NCBI GenBank assembly: GCA_034433615.1
Contig: DAOUAJ010000042.1
Span: forward strand, 1-9,544
Direction of reading: 5' to 3'
Source of the DNA: DAOUAJ01 sp034433615
GTDB taxonomy: Bacteria; Chloroflexota; Anaerolineae; DUEN01
Length of the DNA: 9,544 nt
This document shows, one piece after another, positions 1 through 4,636 of this stretch. The first letter of the stretch is position 1, and each line of letters starts with the position of its first letter. The notes beneath the pieces were generated by a model, which saw only the letters and a list, made by a program, of their open reading frames with translations, made no database searches and was not told where the DNA came from. Made by a program: the position numbers and the translations under genes.

Positions 1-2247
1 TTTATCCAGCGGCGCGGGAGGGCAGGTCACACTGTAGGCGGGATAGCTTATACCCTGATGATCTTAGGCAACACCCCATCCGATCACTTCTACCTCTTTC
101 GCCGCAATCGCCTGGTCTATGGCACCTTCGAGTTGCCCCTGAACCCGCAAAACCCTATCGTGCGGGCGATGCACGACCGCCTGCGGGACGAACGTCAGCG
201 GATGCGCCAGCTCATCCGGCAGTTCCGTTCTCAGACAGGTATTTGGCGCTGGATATGGGAGACACTGGAACGTTGCTATCTGATTGACCGCTACTACGGG
301 CGGCAACTGGCGGCTCAGCGGGGCCGTTCGATGTCGCAGCAAAAGGGCTTCGTGAAGGGCTGGATTGCCAGGGAGAAGGCGACCCTGGAGAGCTACCTCA
401 GCCTACGCTGGCTGTTGCGTGAAATCGAGGACGAGTCTCCCGATGAGTTGCGGAACATCGCTGAGGAAGCCCTGAACGCCGTCAACGGTTTTCTCACGAA
501 CCAAGGCATCAGCGCCGAAGAAGTCGGCCAACGGCTGGAGACGCTCTACACCGGACTCGGCCGCATCCGCTTCCGAGAGACCGACCCCGAGGCTCGTGGC
601 CGCCTGCAGGCGATTCAAGACAGAGTGATGCGGGTGTGGGATGCATTGGGTCAGCAGGCGTGGGGCATTGAATTGCGCCATGCAGAGGGATTATACGACT
701 TCTTCCGTACACTGGAAAGGCTCTACGCTCAGCCCTGGATCCTCAACTCGGCCCCCGATGCACTGAAAATCGTGCTCCAGGCGATGTTCTACCTGCATTT
801 GGGCCTTGAGGACAGCGATGAGCCCGGCGGTTGCCCCTCTCGTGTGGATTACTTCATCCCTGAAGCCTATTTTCAAGAGGTCAAACCCGTCGTGGTGGAA
901 GTGCGCTACGAAACCGAAACGGGTCGCCCTCCCGACTTGCGCCAAGAGGATGTGACCGACCTGGCGACACTGCTCATCCCTTACAAGCCTGTCTACCGCT
1001 ATCATGCTCATCCGTTCCTGTCCGTGGTAGATACCGAGCACAACCCTGCCTGGGTGAGCGATGACCGGCGCACAGTGCAGATCCGCTTACAAGCCGAAGG
1101 GGTGCGGCGGGAAGGGGTACTGGCTCCACAGAAGGTATACGTCAAACCTCTGCGCAGCGATGATCAGGGCCAGCAAGTGGTAAAAATCTGTCCCCAATGC
1201 TACGCTATCTACAGTATCAACCGCCAGCGTCGTTGCCACGATAACCTACATGCCGTCAAGCTCTACGCTGATCCAATTGTGGAGCGGAGCTACGAGGCTT
1301 TAACGACCCGCCCTATTACTCGCACCTTGCGCTTCCTGGAGAGGATGCAAGGCGCTACCACCATGCGCGGCTCGGATGTGCGGGCCTTCACAGTCGTTCG
1401 CAACGACAACCAGTACACCATCACCCGCAACATCTTCCGGCAGTTCCAGGCTCTCTACGAAACCCCCGTCCGCTACAGCCTCTCTACCAAAGGCCTCGCC
1501 TGGAATCTGGCCGACGTAGTGGAGTGCGTGCTGCGGGACGGTGTCTTGCGCCAGCAAGTAGAGCAAATCGTCGTCCAAGACAACCGTAAGACGCTGGACG
1601 ATAACCTGGTGTTGCACACGGCGGCACACCTGCTACACAAGGCCATCGCCGCCATCAGTGGCGTCAACGAGCAGGTGCTGGAGTACTGGTACGACCCCAC
1701 CCGCCGAGAGGTGGTCGTCTGGGAGCGCTACGAAGGTGGAGCGGGCATTTCGGAGATCTTTGTAGACACCCTGCGCAGCAACCCTACCGAAGTCTATCGG
1801 GAACTCCTGGCTTCAGTCCTCTGCCCTGTGGACCTGGCTGAACGTCAGGACTGGACATCGTCTGACAACCTGCGAGCCGAACTGGCCAACCGTTGGCAGT
1901 TATCACCTGACGACGGGTTTATAGCTAGCGTCGTGCAAGAGGCAGAGTCAGAGCGTCAAATGCAGGCCCAGCGACAGGCCGAGGAAACCCGCTTGGTTTG
2001 CCGACCGCCCCAAGGGCCTGATGGCTGTCCTGCATGTATTCACACCACCTACTGCACCGACCGAGACAGACAGACCCTGACCGTGAGCCGTTTGGTGGGC
2101 GAGGCCATCCTGCGGTGTCTAGTGCGGCGGGCAAGTCGTGACGAGGTTGAAACGCTGATGAATGAAGCCATCACCCAGGACACCACTCCACCCACCATTC
2201 TCACCGCTGACCCAGGGCAGGGAGTGTACGATGTCCTGCTACTATAA
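1..2247 (+). CDS. C-terminal part of a superfamily 2 helicase with DUF1998-type zinc-binding region (5' end outside window)
   Basis: The reading frame is open from base 1, and its first codons give FIQRRGRAGH, which fits SF2 helicase motif VI (QxxGRxGR). The ATG at 58 is therefore internal and 748 residues of a longer protein are visible. After motif VI comes a charged, probably helical region (about bases 160-700). A CPQC pair at bases 1189-1200 is followed by a further Cys. The DUF1998-like core begins with LHTAAHLLHKA near base 1610 and continues to ERYEGGAGISE near base 1730. The end carries the cysteine cluster C-x8-C-P-x-C-x5-C (codons at 1999, 2026, 2035, 2053), typical of the zinc or metal site of MrfA/COG1205-type helicases. 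The expected role is ATP-driven DNA translocation or unwinding in the cytoplasm. The overlap with a PLD-like gene suggests a phage-defence helicase (DpdJ-like, or a fused DrmA/DrmB-like arrangement). Family level is well supported; the system assignment is inference, since the ATPase motifs lie outside the window. Confidence 0.85.
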   Translation, partial: FIQRRGRAGHTVGGIAYTLMILGNTPSDHFYLFRRNRLVYGTFELPLNPQNPIVRAMHDRLRDERQRMRQLIRQFRSQTGIWRWIWETLERCYLIDRYYGRQLAAQRGRSMSQQKGFVKGWIAREKATLESYLSLRWLLREIEDESPDELRNIAEEALNAVNGFLTNQGISAEEVGQRLETLYTGLGRIRFRETDPEARGRLQAIQDRVMRVWDALGQQAWGIELRHAEGLYDFFRTLERLYAQPWILNSAPDALKIVLQAMFYLHLGLEDSDEPGGCPSRVDYFIPEAYFQEVKPVVVEVRYETETGRPPDLRQEDVTDLATLLIPYKPVYRYHAHPFLSVVDTEHNPAWVSDDRRTVQIRLQAEGVRREGVLAPQKVYVKPLRSDDQGQQVVKICPQCYAIYSINRQRRCHDNLHAVKLYADPIVERSYEALTTRPITRTLRFLERMQGATTMRGSDVRAFTVVRNDNQYTITRNIFRQFQALYETPVRYSLSTKGLAWNLADVVECVLRDGVLRQQVEQIVVQDNRKTLDDNLVLHTAAHLLHKAIAAISGVNEQVLEYWYDPTRREVVVWERYEGGAGISEIFVDTLRSNPTEVYRELLASVLCPVDLAERQDWTSSDNLRAELANRWQLSPDDGFIASVVQEAESERQMQAQRQAEETRLVCRPPQGPDGCPACIHTTYCTDRDRQTLTVSRLVGEAILRCLVRRASRDEVETLMNEAITQDTTPPTILTADPGQGVYDVLLL

Positions 2248-2704
2248 GGCTCTACCCAGACTTATCCCCCAACTCCTACTACTGGCTAGCCCAGGAAGCG
2301 AAGTTATCCTGGTCAGCCCATGGGTGGAAGATGTCACCCTCTGGCCACCGCTCTTCGGCCAGGGCGAGAGTCGCTATACCCGCCCTGAAATCCGACTAAG
2401 CGAATTTCTACTGCGACTGGCGAGGGACTACGACATTCGTGTAGCTCTTATCATGCGGGAGCGAGATGCTCGTCTGGAGTGCATCATTGGCCCGTTGACC
2501 ACTGTAAAACCGAACCACCTGACTGTGCGAGAGGTGCCTTATCTGCATGCCAAGACCATAGCGACCGAAGCCTTTGTCCTGGAGACCTCAGCGAATATTC
2601 TTGAGACCAGCCTGTTCAGAAACGTGGAGTCATGCACGATTGTCGCCAACCCGTACAACAACCCAAGACAGTGGCTGAGAGCAAAACTTGGCTTGATGCT
2701 TTGA
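2231..2704 (+). CDS. Small single-HKD phospholipase D-like protein (DpdK/DrmC-like)
   Basis: This 157-aa protein starts at ATG 2231, chosen because GGAG lies six bases upstream and the conserved part begins there; a longer in-frame start at 2162 lies deep inside the helicase gene. Residues 24-35 (EVILVSPWVEDV) form the first strand and 'SPW' turn common in PLD-like nucleases. The single HKD-type motif is H106-x-K108, then E113 where Asp is usual, TSAN (119-122) where GSxN is usual, and N131-x-E133. Such single-HKD proteins normally dimerise to build one active site. The gene overlaps the upstream helicase by 17 nt, implying translational coupling and a shared complex or pathway. The helicase-DUF1998 plus short PLD order matches DpdJ-DpdK of the 7-deazaguanine DNA-modification/restriction system and resembles DISARM (DrmA/B/C). 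Whether it cuts nucleic acid is uncertain because of the altered motif residues. Confidence 0.75.
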   Translation: MSCYYKALPRLIPQLLLLASPGSEVILVSPWVEDVTLWPPLFGQGESRYTRPEIRLSEFLLRLARDYDIRVALIMRERDARLECIIGPLTTVKPNHLTVREVPYLHAKTIATEAFVLETSANILETSLFRNVESCTIVANPYNNPRQWLRAKLGLML

Positions 2705-2784
2705 CCAAACAATCCCTCTCCACCGACGTCTGGCGCGCCTGCGACCTGATACGCTCCGACAACGGCACGCCGAAGCAGCGGTAG
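2701..2784 (+). pseudogene. N-terminal relic of a type I restriction methylase (HsdM-like)
   Basis: A 27-codon frame begins at TTG 2701, overlapping the PLD stop by four bases (TTGA), and ends at TAG 2784. Its residues STDVWRACDLIRSDNGT resemble the N-terminus of N-6 DNA methylases of type I restriction systems, where a 'xxWxxCDxLRxDN' helix opens the protein. The rest of the roughly 500-aa methylase is absent; the next bases belong to unrelated fragments. The frame is also open upstream to an ATG at 2632 inside the PLD gene, so the original start is unclear. The match rests on about 17 residues recalled from the family and needs a database search. Confidence 0.42.
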
Positions 2785-2811
2785 AATCGAGTACATGACT
2801 AAGGAAGCGAG

Positions 2812-2862
2812 ATGACCCGAGACGAGCTTCTGCATCTGATCGCCCAAGGCAAAGGCCAGTAG
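2812..2862 (+). pseudogene. N-terminal relic resembling an AlbA_2 (Schlafen-like) protein start
   Basis: ATG 2812 is preceded by AAGGA with a six-base spacer, so it looks like a genuine former start. It encodes MTRDELLHLIAQGKGQ and then TAG. Many AlbA_2 domain proteins begin with 'MTxxELLxLIAxGE' followed by an EFK motif; here the stop comes just where EFK would be. The intact gene at 3089 opens comparably (VQTWLAQGEGPQIEFKE), so this may be the stub of a second, related gene. It is too short for certainty. Confidence 0.35.
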
Positions 2863-2913
2863 CCGAGGTATTCCAATACGACACACCATTCGCGTTGATA
2901 GAGGACCTCACCA

Positions 2914-3092
2914 ATGAGCGAATACCAGTACTACGAATGGCAAACCCCTTCGCCGTGCTCAGGGCAGGCCTTGACCGGCCGCTCACGCCCGAAGAGCGGG
3001 CATCGGCATCCAGGATGTTGACATCGAAATGCCAGAAAATCAAAAAGCGTTCTCGGCCAAATCTTGAGCGGGTAAGGGAGGAGGCAGCGTGA
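2914..3092 (+). pseudogene. Disrupted N-terminus of the 'MSEYQYYE...DRPLT' conserved hypothetical family
   Basis: ATG 2914 starts MSEYQYYEWQT in frame 1. After a 26-base interruption, DRPLTPEERA resumes at 2973 in frame 3. Joined, these give the characteristic opening of a widespread uncharacterised family (MSEYQYYEFxxIDRPLT...). A 23-nt repeat-like insertion (2947-2969) accounts for the shift exactly if one Leu codon is retained between the two halves. Beyond about 3010 the frame runs on as basic sequence that does not look like the family, to a TGA at 3090-3092. The same frame 3 is open from a TTG at 2895 and could be called as a 65-aa protein ending in a GTGA overlap with the next gene; I regard that as a chance frame through wreckage. 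Frame 2 also carries a protein-like end (GIQDVDIEMPENQKAF, stop at 3065-3067), perhaps the tail of another lost gene. Confidence 0.55.
2947..2969. repeat. Short insertion resembling the dispersed 'CCTTCGxxxxGCTCAGGxCAGGC' repeat
   Basis: These 23 bases, beginning CCTTCGCCGTGCTCAGG, separate two frames that together rebuild a known protein start. Their removal leaves ...Gln-Thr-Leu-Asp-Arg-Pro-Leu..., as expected. The sequence resembles a short repeat seen scattered in many environmental bacterial genomes. Only one copy lies in this window, so repeat status relies on general knowledge, and the exact edges are ambiguous by a few bases. Confidence 0.4.
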
Positions 3093-4267
3093 TAGACGTA
3101 GCACAAGTGCAGACTTGGCTGGCTCAGGGAGAAGGACCTCAGATCGAGTTTAAGGAGCGCTACACCTCACGTGTAATCGAAGCGTTGGCCGCGTTCGCCA
3201 ACGGATCAGGAGGGCAGGTGCTGATCGGCGTAGACAACAGCGGGCATATCGTTGGGCTAGCCGATGCGGAGCAAGTAGCGGAAAGTGTAATCAGTGCCTG
3301 TCGTGAGGCGATCAGCCCACCGATTACGCCATTGGTCAGCATCGTACAAATGGCAGAGGGGACGGTGGTTGTGGCCCAAATGCAGCCGACGGGGCGTATG
3401 CACACTAAGGCGGGAGCCGTATTTGTGCGCCACGGGCGACAGACCCGCAAGGCGACCCATGACGAAATCCGGCAACTGATCCTGCGCGAGACACCGGAGG
3501 CCTATGAGCGACAGCCGGCTGCCGGCGCACGCTGGTCTGACCTGGACACAGCGCACCTACACGAGTATTTTCGCAGCCGTGCGCCGCGCGCCGCGGCGGT
3601 CGAAGCCGGTCTGTCGGAATTGGCCATTGCAGCCGGGTTGGCGGTCGTCTCGACCGGTCAGACATTGCCAACGGTGGCGGGGATGGTGCTCTTTGGCCGC
3701 GAGCCGCAACGCTACAATGCCAGTTGGGGTATCACCGCCCTGCGGATTCGCGGGCGTGAACTGAATCGCAATCGGATCGTGGATCGGCGCGAACTGACCG
3801 GACCGGCAGACGCGCTCATCGAAGCTGCCTTGCGTTTTGTCGCCGAGCACATGCAAATAGCCTATCAATTCGAACCGGGTGACATCCGACACCGGGAGGT
3901 GCCGCAATACTCTTTGGACGCGGTGCGGGAAGCGGTGGCGAATGCGGTCGCCCACCGCGAGTACCATCCGCCGGAGCAAAGCCAATTGCGCATCTTCGAC
4001 GACCGTTTGGAAGTGCAAAACCCAGGAGGATTATTGCCAGGGCTGACGCTGGAGGAGGTCTTACGCGGTGGCGTGGCCCGGCGACGCAATGAGGTCATTT
4101 CAGAAATTTTGCGTCAACTGGGCTACGTCGAGAAAGTTGGCTTTGGGTTGGTGTTCATCCGGCAACGGATGCGCGAATTGGGCGCGCCAGAACCGCATTT
4201 TGAGAGCACACCTTCGCATTTCATTGTGACCATGCCGGCGCGCGGATCGCCCACGAGTTTCGCGTGA
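3089..4267 (+). CDS. AlbA_2 / HATPase_c_4 ATP-binding protein (Schlafen-like, RecG-related)
   Basis: The protein is 392 aa, starting at GTG 3089 behind AGGAGG (3079-3084). Residues about 14-125 form the AlbA_2 (Schlafen-like) domain: IEFKERY at 19-25, then an AFANGSGGQVLIGVDNSG core (35-52) and the VFVRHGRQTRKA strand (111-122). Residues about 130-270 are a linker with AGMVLFGREP (197-206). The C-terminus matches the divergent GHKL-type ATPase HATPase_c_4: REAVANAVAHREY (280-292) as the N-box, NPGGLLPG (311-318) as the G-box, then RRNEVISEILRQLGYVEKVG (332-351). These proteins are annotated as putative transcriptional regulators or ATP-dependent DNA-binding proteins and are often found in defence islands. 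Length and motifs suggest it is intact, unlike its neighbours. Its target is unknown; a defence or regulatory role is inferred from location. Confidence 0.85.
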   Translation: MIDVAQVQTWLAQGEGPQIEFKERYTSRVIEALAAFANGSGGQVLIGVDNSGHIVGLADAEQVAESVISACREAISPPITPLVSIVQMAEGTVVVAQMQPTGRMHTKAGAVFVRHGRQTRKATHDEIRQLILRETPEAYERQPAAGARWSDLDTAHLHEYFRSRAPRAAAVEAGLSELAIAAGLAVVSTGQTLPTVAGMVLFGREPQRYNASWGITALRIRGRELNRNRIVDRRELTGPADALIEAALRFVAEHMQIAYQFEPGDIRHREVPQYSLDAVREAVANAVAHREYHPPEQSQLRIFDDRLEVQNPGGLLPGLTLEEVLRGGVARRRNEVISEILRQLGYVEKVGFGLVFIRQRMRELGAPEPHFESTPSHFIVTMPARGSPTSFA

Positions 4268-4288
4268 CCTTGTCAGATGCGAGGGACC

Positions 4289-4294
4289 AGGAGG
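4289..4294 (+). promoter_or_regulatory. Perfect Shine-Dalgarno of an orphaned gene start
   Basis: AGGAGG lies exactly seven bases before ATG 4302, an ideal ribosome-binding site, yet no long gene follows in that frame. This argues that a real gene once began here, 34 nt after the stop of the AlbA_2 gene and possibly in its operon. Confidence 0.5.
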
Positions 4295-4301
4295 CTTCGT
4301 A

Positions 4302-4365
4302 ATGACTTCTCGTCTTTCCACCGACGCCCTGGCCCAACTGACGCCCCTTTTGGGCAACGGAATAA
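4302..4365 (+). pseudogene. N-terminal stub of an unidentified gene
   Basis: From ATG 4302 the frame reads MTSRLSTDALAQLTPLLGN and then enters the transposase relic and its palindrome, where the reading becomes low-complexity Pro/Arg-rich noise ending near 4589. The stub looks like the opening helix of a real protein, but I do not recognise the family. The join with the transposase relic lies at about 4355-4365. Confidence 0.35.
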
Positions 4366-4622
4366 CGCAGGGGCACGGCGGCGCCGTGCCCCTGCGGTCG
4401 AACGGTTTGGCAAACCCGTGCCCGGTTCCATTCCCACCATTGTGCAGGCGTACAAATCCGCCACCACCCAACGCATCAACGCCCTGCCCGGCACCCCCGG
4501 CGCGGCGGTCTGGCAACGCAACTTTTACGAACACATCACCCGGGATGGGCCGGCAGTGGAGCGCATTCGCGCTTACATCCAATCCCTAACACTGGGAAAC
4601 CGATCGCGAAAAACCTGATTGA
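4361..4622 (+). pseudogene. C-terminal relic of a REP-associated tyrosine transposase (RAYT, Y1_Tnp/IS200-like)
   Basis: The frame starting near 4361 encodes GARRRRAPAVERFGKP, then VPGSIPTIVQAYKSATTQRI, then TPGAAVWQRNFYEHITRD and VERIRAYIQS. This is the usual order at the C-terminus of RAYT proteins: hinge, 'SIPTIVxxFKS', 'WQRNYYEHIIR', 'RIxxYIxxNP'. The N-terminal HUH catalytic motif and the part before the hinge are missing. Near 4586 the frame shifts: the in-frame reading ends at 4618, but the next frame gives WETDREKPD and a TGA at 4620-4622, which looks like the original tail after 'NPxxW'. The gene is therefore dead twice over, truncated at the 5' end and frameshifted at the 3' end. 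It lies between defence remnants and a metabolic gene, marking an insertion or recombination junction. Confidence 0.72.
4366..4396. repeat. Perfect 14-bp palindrome, probable REP element inside the RAYT relic
   Basis: Arms 4366-4379 and 4383-4396 (CGCAGGGGCACGGC and its exact complement) flank the three-base loop GGC. The core AGGGGCACGGC/GCCGTGCCCCT is the type of palindrome dispersed through Chloroflexota and cyanobacterial genomes next to RAYT genes. It sits in frame within the transposase hinge, encoding an Arg/Ala-rich stretch. No T-tract follows, so a terminator role is unlikely, although the RNA hairpin would be very stable. Confidence 0.7.
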
Positions 4623-4636
4623 GGAGGACGCATTCC

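Noticed and set aside
58..60. ATG at 58 as the start of the helicase-related gene.
   Set aside because: The frame is open from base 1 and the preceding codons encode helicase motif VI, so the start lies upstream of the window.
2162..2230. N-terminal extension of the PLD-like protein from an ATG at 2162.
   Set aside because: The added 23 residues are Pro-rich and overlap the helicase C-terminus, while ATG 2231 has GGAG at a proper distance and begins the conserved fold.
4366..4396. Palindrome as a rho-independent terminator for the AlbA_2 gene.
   Set aside because: It is a strong stem, but no T-tract follows on either strand and it lies inside the transposase coding relic; a REP-type repeat fits better.
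4277..4618. A continuous 113-aa protein covering the orphan start and the transposase relic.
   Set aside because: The first third is junk in this frame, the Shine-Dalgarno belongs to a different frame, and only the C-terminal RAYT part is conserved, with a frameshift near its end.
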